DNA of 64,000 nucleotides from Deltaproteobacteria bacterium (GTDB lineage Bacteria; UBA10199; JACPAL01; GCA-016699445): assembly GCA_016699445.1 (NCBI GenBank), contig CP064976.1, positions 620,001 to 684,000 on the forward strand. The letters are read 5' to 3'. Below the pieces are notes generated by a model. The model was not told the origin of the DNA. It made no database searches and saw only the letters and a list, made by a program, of their open reading frames with translations. Numbering within the stretch: the first letter of the stretch is position 1; each line of letters opens with the position of its first letter. Below are positions 56,201 to 64,000 of the stretch, in pieces. Made by a program: the position numbers and the translations under genes.

Positions 56201-56779
56201 TAGAACCCAAAGCATTTCATCGTTAATCACCCACTGCTCACACTTCAATTGGTTCCAAGAGTTTCCTGTAATATTTTTAAAATAATCTTGAGCAGATTTC
56301 CAATACTGCTCCCAATTACTTCTTGCAAAAATAAATGAGCTAGAAATCTCATCTACTTTTTCAAGAGAAGCTAGTGTTGGTATTTCTTCAGATAAATAAT
56401 CATTGGGTTCTAATACTCCTCGACTGATCCATGGTATTTGGTGGTCGTCTACAGGGGGTATCAGTTGATTATTTTCGGTGAGTAAGGCTGGTATCCAGTA
56501 AGGGAAAATTTGATATTTTTCAGATCGCTTATCATCTAGCTTTCTCTTCAATAGAGAGATCGGGGAGATCATAATAGGAACTGGTGGAAGAGGATCTGTA
56601 TTTTTTTCTAATTTCTCTTTTGGATCTTTTATTCCAAACTTTTCTCTAACAAGTTTAAAATCAAGCTTAGACAGGTGCGGAACTCCAACCCCTTCTTTAA
56701 GGACTTTTTCTTTTGGAAGATCCATTCTTTCACTATCAGCCATGCAAGCACGATAGTAGCGGAGAATATTTTCTATCAT
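53254..56779 (-). CDS. mkoC: Helicase-PLD fusion, Mokosh type II-like (frameshifted)
   Basis: About 1175 residues once joined. The N-terminal half has SF1 helicase Walker A GPPGTGKTTLLQ near residue 278. The frame is lost near 55283 (EFF stop), and one T fewer in the T7 run continues FKKIFCFIPSIRRKRES. The second half has the DEAD-like box IVDEAGQVSPE, QEHRRCVDEIIYFCN, VGTVHGLQGSERPLILFSP and NVAVSRAKEHFLVFG, all SF1 motifs. The C-terminal 160 residues form a phospholipase D domain: ILIVSPFISISALE and HNKTLAVDDKILVEGSFNW. Single-protein helicase plus PLD is the type II Mokosh plan, active against phages. The name is inferred from the architecture. Confidence 0.75.
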
Positions 56780-56949
56780 AAATTGAGTATTCAGAAAGCA
56801 TACACTAAACTTTTATTTTCGACGGTCAATTCCAGAAAATTTATCCAACATATTTATTAAAACAATTCCAACTGAGCTGAAACAATCAACATCGATATTC
56901 ACTTTAATTTCCTACTGACGATCGTCGTTGAAAATGGTTAAATCACTTT

Positions 56950-57918
56950 ATGAAAAATATTGCCGTATTGACGAGTGGTGGGGATGCGCCCGGGATGAAT
57001 GCGGCCATTCGTGCCGTTGTGCGGACTGGGATCCATCAGGGCTTTAATGTGATTGGGATTCAAAATGGGTATTCGGGATTGTTTCAAGAACGTTTTATCA
57101 CACTCAAAGCGCGCGATGTTGGAGGGATACTGCATCAAGGTGGGACGTTTCTTGGCACCTCCCGATGTCCTACCTTTAAAACCAAGACGGGTCAGAAAAA
57201 AGCTATTCAACTTCTCAAACAACAAAAAATCGATGGGCTTATTGTCATCGGAGGTAGTGGTTCTCAATCTGGGGCTTATGCTTTATCACAGTTGGGGTTT
57301 CCTGTTGTAGGCATCGCGTCTACAATCGATAATGATTTATCGGGAATAGATATTACCATCGGCGTCGACACAGCTCTTAATATCGCTCTGGAAGCCATCG
57401 ATCGTTTACGAGTCACCGCCTCTTCACATCAAAGAGCTTTTTTGGTGGAAATGATGGGACGCAATTCCGGCTATCTCGCCCTCATGGCAGGGCTCGCTGG
57501 CGGAGCTGAGGCCATCTTGATTCCCGAAGTCAAAATAGATCCTCTGGCAATCGCCAAAAAATTACGAGCCGCTTACACACGCGGTAAGACTCATGCTTTA
57601 GCTGTTGTCGCTGAAGGAGCTAAATGGAATGCCCAAGCTCTCGCCCGCTATTTTAAAAAAAATCGAAAGTTGGGTTTTGATTTACGTGTCACGACGCTAG
57701 GACACGTGCAGCGTGGTGGCATTCCCACAGTCTTTGACCGACTGCTGGCCACACAACTGGGTGCTGCAGCGATACAATCTCTGGCTCAAGGGAAATCAGG
57801 AATTTTGTGGGGATGGAAAAATGGTGCCATCGCGTCTTTCCCTCTGTCTCAAATTATCTTGAAAAAGAAATCTCTCGACCTCACACTCCTCACGCTCGCT
57901 GACATATTGGCAAAATAA
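56950..57918 (+). CDS. pfkA: 6-phosphofructokinase, PfkA-type
   Basis: 322 residues, standard length: AVLTSGGDAPGMNAAIRAVV, STIDNDLSGIDITIGVDTAL, FLVEMMGRNSGYLALMAG, VTTLGHVQRGG. In the ATP site GGSGS replaces the usual GGDGS, so Asp103 (E. coli numbering), which holds Mg-ATP, is Ser; the next Gly indicates the ATP class rather than PPi. Intact. Key glycolysis enzyme. Shares a direction with the epimerase gene 15 bases downstream. Confidence 0.9.
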   Translation: MKNIAVLTSGGDAPGMNAAIRAVVRTGIHQGFNVIGIQNGYSGLFQERFITLKARDVGGILHQGGTFLGTSRCPTFKTKTGQKKAIQLLKQQKIDGLIVIGGSGSQSGAYALSQLGFPVVGIASTIDNDLSGIDITIGVDTALNIALEAIDRLRVTASSHQRAFLVEMMGRNSGYLALMAGLAGGAEAILIPEVKIDPLAIAKKLRAAYTRGKTHALAVVAEGAKWNAQALARYFKKNRKLGFDLRVTTLGHVQRGGIPTVFDRLLATQLGAAAIQSLAQGKSGILWGWKNGAIASFPLSQIILKKKSLDLTLLTLADILAK

Positions 57919-57933
57919 AAAAGGAAAATTCTC

Positions 57934-59381
57934 ATGAAAAAAGTTTTACTCACAGGAGCTACAGGATTTGTCGGAGGACGACTTGCCATTCAACTCATCA
58001 AAGAAGGATATCAAGTAAAGGCTCTTGTCAGGGACCCATCACGGGCCAATGATCTGGCTAAAGCTGGAGTGGAACTTGTTTCTGGAGATGTCACCGATCT
58101 CCAATCTATAGAACACTCACTTGATGGTGTTGAAGGAATTTTCCATCTTGCAGCCATTTACGATTTTGGGGTCGATCCTGAAAAAATGCGTCAGGTAAAT
58201 ATTGAAGGCACTCGCAATATTCTTGATGCGGCCCAACGCGCACGAATCAATCGCATTGTTTATTGTGGTTCTGACACATCACTAGGAAACACACATGGAA
58301 AACTTTGCGATGAAACAAAGACTCATGATGGGAATCACTTCTGCTCTGCTTATGAAGAGACTAAGCATTTGGCTCACCGACTTGTCATTCAGCGCATTCA
58401 AGAAGGAGCCCCCATTATCAATGCGATTGTCTCAACGGTTTATGGACCTGGAGATAAAAGTGCTATTGGAGAATTTATCGAGCTCCACCTTGCTGGCCAG
58501 CTTTCAATGGCTCTTGACCGTGAAGCAGGATACACATTTGCCCATGTTGATGATGTGGCAAGAGCACTCTTGCTGGCTTATGAAAAAGGAACACTTGGGC
58601 AAAGTTATCTAATAAGCGGAACCCCAGCTACGTTTGGAGAATTGTTTGATACCATGTCCTCTTTAACCGGAATTGATTCTCCTAAACAGATGCCAAAATG
58701 GGCACTTAAATTCGTACCGATTCTCATACCATTAGTAGGTTTTTTAATTGGAAAATCCCGCGCTGCGCTCCGAGAGCTCTTTGCTATGGGACAAAATGTA
58801 ACCCGCTTCTTTTCAGGTGAAAAGCACGACAGATGCTCGGGTGGCAACCTCGCTCGCTACAAGTTGGCTTGGCCCAAACACTAGCATGGTATCAAAAAAA
58901 GGATCTGAAAATTGCTGAAAAAAGCCTCTATGGTTTTGCTCGTTGGATTCTCATAGGACTTTGCCTCTTTGATATTTCCCTTGGAGGGCAAGCTCTATTT
59001 CTTCAAAATCGGTATATCGACATGATCCATCCTCATTTCCAAGAACTTCATGTACAAGGGCCTACTTACTGGCTGTCGCGTATCGGCATGTTGTGGTTTT
59101 TTTTCGCGATAGTTGAAGGTTTAGCGGCTCTGAATCCACGTCGTTACATCATGCTTGTCTATCTAACTGGCATGCTTCGACTCATGGATGTACCTGCAGA
59201 TCTTGTTTATTGCTACTTGTCGGATGATCTCGGACATTTTGGGATATTCGCCTTACTATTCTCTCCTGCCTTCAACCTGATCTCAGGACTTTATCTAATC
59301 CACTGTGCAAAACGAGCCATACGGGCAGGGTTAGCGTCTTATAGAAATGCCAATAGCCTGACTAATGAGGCTGAGTCATAA
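57934..59381 (+). CDS. NAD-dependent epimerase/SDR fused to a membrane domain (frameshifted)
   Basis: N-terminal extended SDR: LLTGATGFVGGRLAIQLI, catalytic YEETK with upstream Ser (VYCGSDTS), and YGPGDKSAIGEF. It loses frame near 58825; the other frame restores MLGWQPRSLQVGLAQTLAWY, the family's normal end, if one G is added. After LAWYQKKD it runs on in frame as a four-helix membrane domain (WILIGLCLFDISLGGQALFL, IGMLWFFFAIVEGLAALN). A fused SDR with a membrane tail is unusual. Joined length is about 482 residues. Substrate not known. Confidence 0.7.
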
Positions 59382-59434
59382 ATTCCAACCTTCCTGACAA
59401 CGTGCTTAGTTTTTTCTCGAAGACTTCACATTGT

Positions 59435-60172
59435 TCATATCATTAGCAATCTTGCTGCTGCGAAAAATACAAGACACGCACCAACTCGTTGAATAACGAG
59501 CTTTGAGATATATTGAGAGCCAATCCTGGATCCGATCTGCCCCCCCATCCATACAGCGATCAAAAGAGGAAGAATTTCCTGGATCGAATAAAACGATCCC
59601 ACTTTAAGATATTGGCCTGCTAATCCGGATAATGAATTCAACAAAATAAAAACGCTGGAAGCGGCAGCCGCTTCTTTAGAGTCAGCCCAGCCCATCAAAA
59701 TCAAAAGTGGAGCTAGATAAATACCACCACCAATTCCCACCAAACCTGACAAAAACCCTAGCCCTGCCCCCATCGGCAAAGCCCACAAAAATATTTTTTT
59801 TAAATCGAAAGGTGTTTTTGTTTTTTGAATCTCACCCAGTAACATCCGTAAAGCGGCTACAAGAAGTGAGACCCCCAATAAAAGGGAAAATATTTTTTTA
59901 CTGATGGTTACATGACCACCCCAATAAGCTGCAGGGATTGAGGTGATGACAAAAGGAAGAATTAAGCGCCAACGTACATATCCTGACTTCCAAAAAAACC
60001 ACACACCACCTACAACGACGATAATATTACACATCAAAGAGACTTGAGGCATTGAGGCATACGAAAATGAAAACAAAGCCAGCAAGGCTAAATAGGTAGA
60101 GCCTCCACCCAGACCGACCATTGAATACAATACGGCGGTGACAAAAAATAAAAAGGGCAAGAGAGGACTCAA
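59435..60172 (-). CDS. tauE: TauE/SafE-family sulfite exporter-like permease
   Basis: 245 residues, seven or eight hydrophobic segments and the duplicated glycine-rich motif (MVGLGGGSTYLALLAL, LVGIGGGIYLAPLLILMG). Typical TauE/SafE. It overlaps moaB by four bases, so it is cotranscribed with the molybdenum cofactor genes. Export of sulfite or other sulfur anions fits a molybdoenzyme context. Confidence 0.88.
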   Translation of the reverse strand: MSPLLPFLFFVTAVLYSMVGLGGGSTYLALLALFSFSYASMPQVSLMCNIIVVVGGVWFFWKSGYVRWRLILPFVITSIPAAYWGGHVTISKKIFSLLLGVSLLVAALRMLLGEIQKTKTPFDLKKIFLWALPMGAGLGFLSGLVGIGGGIYLAPLLILMGWADSKEAAAASSVFILLNSLSGLAGQYLKVGSFYSIQEILPLLIAVWMGGQIGSRIGSQYISKLVIQRVGACLVFFAAARLLMI

Positions 60173-60705
60173 TGCCCACCTCCACCCATCATGTTAAATG
60201 CATGGAGAATGTTGGGAAAAAGAGCCGAGAGACCTTCTTTAACGCCATTCGAAGAGCCCGGTAGCGTGATGATCAAGCTTTGATTTTTGATCCCCACAAT
60301 ACTTCTGGAGAGCATCGCATAAGGTGTTCTGCGTTGGCCAAAAGCTCGCATCGCTTCAGCGGCACCCGTCACTTCACGATCGATGATTTCTTTGACCGCC
60401 TCTACCGTCACATCGCGAGGGCCCAAGCCTGTGCCACCTGTCGTCACAATCAGACGCACACCAGACTCCACCCACTGCAAAATTTTTTCCTGAATCTTTT
60501 TCTTCTCATCCGGAACAATTTCATAATGAGCCACGTCCAGTGGGAATTTTTTCAATGTATCTTGGATAATCCTTCCTGATTTGTCTTTTTTAGGGGCTCG
60601 CGTCGCCCCCTCCGTCGGCAAAGCCGACGAAGCCTCCCCCTCAACGGCCCTTTGGGCCTTTTCTTTTTGTATACCTGCATAAACACTATCAGAACTCACC
60701 AACAC
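60169..60705 (-). CDS. moaB: MoaB/MogA-type molybdopterin protein with inserted peptide
   Basis: 178 residues, GTG start at 60705 right after the moaC stop. The MoaB/MogA core is clear: TTGGTGLGPRDVTVEAVKEI and ITLPGSSNGVKEGLSALFPN. After LVSSDSVYAGIQKEK there is a Gly/Ala/Glu-rich stretch (AVEGEASSALPTEGATRAPK) before DKSGRII, about 24-28 residues longer than usual. That DNA is a GC-rich palindromic element (see 60592). The reading frame stays open, so the insert is translated. It adenylates molybdopterin in related proteins. Confidence 0.85.
   Translation of the reverse strand: MLVSSDSVYAGIQKEKAQRAVEGEASSALPTEGATRAPKKDKSGRIIQDTLKKFPLDVAHYEIVPDEKKKIQEKILQWVESGVRLIVTTGGTGLGPRDVTVEAVKEIIDREVTGAAEAMRAFGQRRTPYAMLSRSIVGIKNQSLIITLPGSSNGVKEGLSALFPNILHAFNMMGGGGH
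60592..60658. repeat. GC-rich palindromic element inserted in-frame in moaB
   Basis: Three hairpins in 67 bases: AGGGGC/GCCCC(C)T, CGTCGGC-aaa-GCCGACG (60613-60629) and GGCCC-ttt-GGGCC (60646-60658). GC content far above neighbours. It encodes a peptide without a stop, like the palindromic elements of rickettsiae. No second copy seen in this window. Confidence 0.6.
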
Positions 60706-60710
60706 AGCTG

Positions 60711-61151
60711 TTAAAAGAGTTTTGAGAAACGTTTCCTGAAAATCACTCTTCCCCCACGCTTTTCCACAAGCTTGGTTTCACCAATCACCACATCTTTATC
60801 GATCCCCTTCATCATGTCGTAAATATTCAAAGCCGCAATCATGGCACCTGTAAGGGCTTCCATTTCGATACCGGTTTTGCCCACACATTTGGCTTCCACA
60901 CGGATAATGATCTCGGTGTCTCTGGGTTCAAACTGAACGGAGACAGAATCAATCATGAGAGGATGGCAATACGGAATAAGTTCGGGAGTTTTCTTTACGG
61001 CCAAAACAGCCGCTGCTCGTGCGACATTGAGCACATCCCCTTTTGGGGTGTCACCTCTCACAGCTCGCTCGATGGTTTCTTTTTTGGCAATAACACGAGA
61101 CTCCGCCACTGCTATACGAAGCGTTTCTATTTTATTCGAAATATCAATCAT
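60711..61151 (-). CDS. moaC: MoaC, cyclic pyranopterin monophosphate synthase
   Basis: 146 residues from ATG 61151. Motifs: KGDVLNVARAAAVLAVKKTP, LIPYCHPLMIDSVSVQF (catalytic His region), and the Lys-rich MKGIDKDVVIGETKLVEKRG. Full length. Acts after MoaA. It sits one base after the moaA stop. The upstream in-frame start at 61169 would overlap moaA. Confidence 0.92.
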   Translation of the reverse strand: MIDISNKIETLRIAVAESRVIAKKETIERAVRGDTPKGDVLNVARAAAVLAVKKTPELIPYCHPLMIDSVSVQFEPRDTEIIIRVEAKCVGKTGIEMEALTGAMIAALNIYDMMKGIDKDVVIGETKLVEKRGGRVIFRKRFSKLF

Positions 61152-61152
61152 A

Positions 61153-62135
61153 CTAACCTCCGATTCCACTCATGCACGGTGTTCTTAAAAAATCTTCCTG
61201 CACAAAACCTTCATGACCTACACGTTTTCCTTGAAGCACCTGGACAATGGCTTCCTGGATATCTTCATCACTTTTACTGTTGTCTCTTAAAAGATCTCTA
61301 AAAGAAAAACTCCCATCATAAGCCAAACAATCCTGAAACCTTCCATCACTCGACACGCGGATACGATTACAACTATCGCAAAAAGAGCTGACAATGGAGT
61401 GATAAAACCAATCGGTGTTTTGAGTTCACTCACCCACTCATAGCGCGCTGGACCTTTTCCCAAAATGTCGTGAAATGATTTTAAAGAATATTTTTCAGAA
61501 AGATTTTGACGGATATCCCCTAATGACAGGGAACGATCTTGAAGATCACGTCCCGGACCAATCGGCATCATCTCAATCAATCTCAAAATAAAACCTTCTG
61601 CAGCACAATAACGAAGCATTGCCTCCACTTCATCGTCGTTGATCCCTTTTTGAATAACCATATTGATTTTAATTGGAGAAAATTTGGCTAATTTTGCCGC
61701 TTGTAAACCTTCAAATACTTTTTGAATATCTCCCAAACGCGTGATCTGCCTGAAGCGTTCTGCATCCAGAGTATCCAAATGCACATTGATACGATCTAAT
61801 CCTGCGTCTTTCAAATCATGAGCCAGATGTTTGAGAAGGATTCCATTGGTGGTCAGCAAGACTTCATCCAAAGAATTTATTTTTTTCAACTCGCGTATCA
61901 ACCACACAAGATCCTTGCGCACCAAAGGCTCGCCACCCGTCAAGCGCACACGTTTAATACCCAATGGAGACAGGAGTCGAACCATCCGGACAATCTCTTC
62001 AAACGTCATCACTTCATTTTTAGGAATACGAAAAATACCTTCGAGGGGCATGCAGTATTCACAACGAATATTACACAAGTCGGTGAGAGAGAGGCGCAGA
62101 TATTCAATTTTTCTAGCGCAACTATCGAGCAACAT
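61153..62135 (-). CDS. moaA: MoaA, GTP 3',8-cyclase (frameshifted)
   Basis: ATG 62135, with AGGAGGT eight bases before it. Radical-SAM cluster LTDLCNIRCEYCMPLEG is intact. It loses frame near 61395 (ITPLSALFAIVV): the other frame gives SSFCDSCNRIRVSSDGRFQD, which supplies the second iron-sulfur cluster cysteines, and ends MSGIGG, the MoaA Gly-Gly tail. One missing A (TCAGC for TCAAGC) restores ITPLS-SSFCDSCN. Joined length about 328. First step of molybdopterin synthesis. Confidence 0.85.
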
Positions 62136-63091
62136 CACATACCTCCTGCAAGGTTTGAGGATCATTAATATTTACACACGAATCAGGATCGATCTCGCAG
62201 GTCATGACGCAGGAAATTTTTTCAAAAAGAGATTTCAGGGCTAAGTTGTTTTGATGAAGATGATCTTGGACGAGAGGTAAAATATTTTTTGAATAATAGC
62301 CTAAAAGATATTCTTTTTTTTCACCGTGTGAACGCAATCACGGCTTCTGATTTTTGAGAACGTTTTGATAAAATACTTTTGATCTCTTCAGAAGTCACCA
62401 AAGGCATGTCACAAGCCACCACAAAGCTCGATCCACACTCTCTCAGCGCCACCTCTATTCCACCTAAAGGCCCTTGATGAGGGATTGCATCTTTCAACAT
62501 CTCAACGCCTAAATGCTGGTAGACTTCGGGTGTATTGGTCACAATCACCACACGATCAAAGACTGACTGCATGGTGTGCAACACTTCTTCAATGAATGTA
62601 TGCTGTTTCCAAGGGACTAAAGCTTTATTGGTTCCAAATCGTGAAGACTTCCCTCCGGCTAAAATCACACCTGTAATGTCAGCGAGCACTGGAGACGATG
62701 TCGTGTGAGCACAACATTCTTGAGCGCCTTCTCCCATTTTCCAAATAGGCACCTCATGTTTGAGGGTATCAATAATATATTCACACGCTTCAAAAGCTTC
62801 TTTACGATGAGCACACGCAACAGCGACCACCACAGCTTCCTCACCCACAGGGACCCAACCTATCCGATGCACCACAGAAGCTTCTATCACAGGCCAGCGT
62901 CGTTTCGCTTCTTCCACAATCTTTTTTATTTCGCTTAAAGCCATCGTTTCATAGCAATCATATCGTAGGCCCAAAATCCCCTGATCATCACGAATCGTTC
63001 CCACAAAATGCACATGACCACCAGCTTTGACATTGTGGAGAGATTGGAGAATTTTCCAGGTTTCAATTTTATCTTGAGTCAAGGCTATCAT
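62122..63091 (-). CDS. moaE-mobA: MoaE-MobA fusion (frameshifted)
   Basis: ATG 63091, GGAGGT Shine-Dalgarno. The MoaE domain (about 1-135) has VGTIRDDQGI and LKHEVPIWKMGEGAQECCAH. The MobA domain follows with GVILAGGKSSRFGTNKALVP and GPLGGIEVALRECGSSF, CDMPLVTSEE. The frame is lost near 62330 (IAFTR); one added base joins it to SHGEKKEYLLGYYSKNILPL. Fusing MoaE (molybdopterin synthase large subunit) and MobA (guanylyltransferase) is less common. Total about 323 residues. Confidence 0.85.
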
Positions 63092-63092
63092 C

Positions 63093-63329
63093 CTAACCTC
63101 CACTCACTGGTGGGATAAAAGCGATTTCGCGACAGTCCTTTACTAACGTGTCGCCAGAGACATATTCGCAATCAACCGCGTATCGGACAAATTTTAGATA
63201 AGATACATCCAGCTGTTTTTTTCCCAATTGTTCTAAAAAAATATCCTGCACCCTTTTGGGTTCATTGAGATCAATCTCAACAGGACTGGGAAAATATTTT
63301 TTTAAAATCGAAAAAAAGTAGAGTGTCAT
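63093..63329 (-). CDS. moaD: MoaD, molybdopterin synthase sulfur carrier
   Basis: 78 residues, ubiquitin-like, ending AFIPPVSGG with the C-terminal Gly-Gly that carries sulfur. YFFSILKKYFPSPVEIDL is the beta-start. It lies directly before the moaE-mobA gene; its ATG overlaps the stop of an upstream 27-codon reading frame. First moa gene in the operon. Confidence 0.88.
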   Translation of the reverse strand: MTLYFFSILKKYFPSPVEIDLNEPKRVQDIFLEQLGKKQLDVSYLKFVRYAVDCEYVSGDTLVKDCREIAFIPPVSGG

Positions 63330-63409
63330 GATTCACTCCATAAATCTGACCAGCAATCTGAGGCGGGATAAATTTTAGAGGTATTAAGAGACTGATCTAT
63401 AGATAGCAT
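63326..63409 (-). CDS. Short leader reading frame coupled to moaD
   Basis: 27 codons (MLSIDQSLNTSKIYPASDCW, then SDLWSES) with a perfect Shine-Dalgarno (AAAAGGAG) before ATG 63409, ending TGA in an ATGA overlap with moaD. It may be a leader peptide that controls or couples moaD translation. moaD itself lacks a strong Shine-Dalgarno. Contains two Trp and one Cys. Confidence 0.5.
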   Translation of the reverse strand: MLSIDQSLNTSKIYPASDCWSDLWSES

Positions 63410-63430
63410 AGCTATCTCCTTTTCAATTCA

Positions 63431-63447
63431 TCTGCGTTTCACGCAGA
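63431..63447 (-). promoter_or_regulatory. Hairpin in the moa leader
   Basis: TCTGCGT-ttc-ACGCAGA on the plus strand, a 7-bp stem, about 20 bases before the leader frame. No U-tract follows. A leader element for the operon is likely; a Moco riboswitch has not been recognised. Confidence 0.4.
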
Positions 63448-63456
63448 ATCGGAAGA

Positions 63457-63470
63457 TGAAACCGTTTCCA
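63457..63470. promoter_or_regulatory. LacI/CcpA-type operator-like site upstream of moaD
   Basis: TGAAACCGTTTCCA fits TGNAANCGNTTNCA, one base different from the sites at 10919 and 41298. It lies between tatA and the moa leader. Confidence 0.35.
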
Positions 63471-63548
63471 GTCTCACCCCGTCCTCAAGACCCTATTTCA
63501 TCCTTATTTCTAAAGGTTGAAACTTAGGTTTTGAAGATTTGGAGTTGA

Positions 63549-63737
63549 TTAAATATCTTTCAATTCTTTCTTCACAACGGATTCCACTTCTTGTACTGAC
63601 TTCATGCCTCGCTTAAAATTTTTAATACCTTCCGCGAGATTTTTTCCCAAATCAGGAAGCCGCTTGGGTCCGAAAACCAAAAGAACTAAACCCACGATGA
63701 TCATTAATTCCCAAGGGCCTAATCCACCAATTCTCAT
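63549..63737 (-). CDS. tatA: TatA/E, twin-arginine translocase subunit
   Basis: 62 residues from ATG 63737: MRIGGLGPWELMIIVGLVLL and VFGPKRLPDLGKNLAEGIKN, a membrane helix, hinge and amphipathic helix, the TatA signature. A longer start at 63797 would put 20 odd residues before it. Tat exports folded molybdoenzymes, so its place beside the moa operon makes sense. Confidence 0.9.
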   Translation of the reverse strand: MRIGGLGPWELMIIVGLVLLVFGPKRLPDLGKNLAEGIKNFKRGMKSVQEVESVVKKELKDI

Positions 63738-63768
63738 AATGACGTCCTTTCCTAAACGACCACCTGCC

Positions 63769-64000
63769 TTAGGCAGACACGCCACAGCAGCACCCATGAG
63801 ATGCTGCTGGCATCGTGTTAATTTTTTCCAAAATAGCGGCTTTCTCTTCTGCGGATGTCAGACGATCAATCGCTGGGTACAAGGCATGTTCTTCTTTCAT
63901 ATTATGCATTTTAAGAATGTGAAGAAGGGATGTTTCGTTATCTTGCACGGCAGCAACATCGCCACTTTGAAGATATTCTGAGATATTATGAAGGTGTGTC
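63769..64000 (-). CDS. Hemerythrin-like Cys-rich protein, 5' partial
   Basis: Open to the right edge. The visible 76 residues read NISEYLQSGDVAAVQDNE, LLHILKMHNMKEEHALYPA and end HGCCCGVSA. H...E and HNMKEEHALYP match the second half of a hemerythrin/HHE di-iron domain. The terminal Cys cluster may bind metal. The function (oxygen, NO or iron-sulfur repair) cannot be set from this part. Confidence 0.65.
   Translation of the reverse strand, partial: THLHNISEYLQSGDVAAVQDNETSLLHILKMHNMKEEHALYPAIDRLTSAEEKAAILEKINTMPAASHGCCCGVSA

Noticed and set aside
61818..62244. Plus-strand frames over moaA
   Set aside because: Shadows of the radical-SAM gene on the other strand.
1..64000. CRISPR array or rRNA
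   Set aside because: No regularly spaced identical repeats and no rRNA motif were seen on reading.

Overview
The window is about 64 kb of a Gram-negative genome. The organism cannot be named from this sequence. The surface proteome points to a deltaproteobacterial, myxobacterial or bdellovibrio-like lineage: PEGA-domain proteins, a membrane-anchored Ser/Thr kinase, thrombospondin type 3 repeats, OmpA-like lipoproteins, TolC/RND efflux, Tat and molybdenum cofactor synthesis.

Layout. (1) 0-7.4 kb: a tightly overlapping operon for secreted or envelope proteins (PEGA protein, lipoprotein, TSP3/beta-helix protein, OmpA-like lipoprotein, fibre-like protein), converging on a matrixin-type metalloprotease. 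(2) 7.4-10.9 kb: an AbiE toxin-antitoxin pair and a Ser/Thr kinase with a PEGA tail. (3) 11-22.5 kb: a type IV secretion/conjugation operon (VirB2, B3, B4, B5-like, B6, B8, B9, B10, outer-membrane protein, replication-relaxation protein, VirD4/TraG, M23 hydrolase) with a nested inverted-repeat region at 19.1-19.3 kb that looks like an origin of transfer. (4) 22.4-35.2 kb: two heavy-metal RND systems back to back, separated by an ECF-type sigma factor and a probable membrane anti-sigma; the second is followed by a PII-like protein and a CDF exporter. (5) 35.2-37 kb: an arsR-aqpS-arsC-SMR arsenic operon. (6) 37-41.2 kb: a Hachiman-like anti-phage locus (DUF1837 HamA plus a Ski2-like helicase HamB). 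(7) 41.3-43.6 kb: a large serine recombinase whose reading frame runs antisense through a tRNA-His gene. Regions 3-7 read as one integrative element carrying transfer, metal-resistance and defence cargo; the left end was not found. (8) 43.6-64 kb: a stem-loop-rich spacer, an NTP_transf_8 protein, a GreA/B-type factor, two alcohol dehydrogenases (one with a large internal deletion), a macro-domain protein, a BrnT/BrnA pair, a Mokosh type II-like helicase-PLD fusion, phosphofructokinase, an SDR fused to a membrane domain, a full molybdopterin operon (moaD, moaE-mobA, moaA, moaC, moaB, tauE), tatA and a hemerythrin-like gene running off the right edge.

A major caveat: at least fourteen genes are each split by a single-base indel, many of them in short homopolymers, and the two halves always rebuild a recognisable family. 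This pattern fits uncorrected sequencing error better than mass gene decay. I therefore annotate these as single genes with a stated break point. Real lesions are more likely for the in-frame deletions (CusB-like, alcohol dehydrogenase) and the in-frame stop in arsC.
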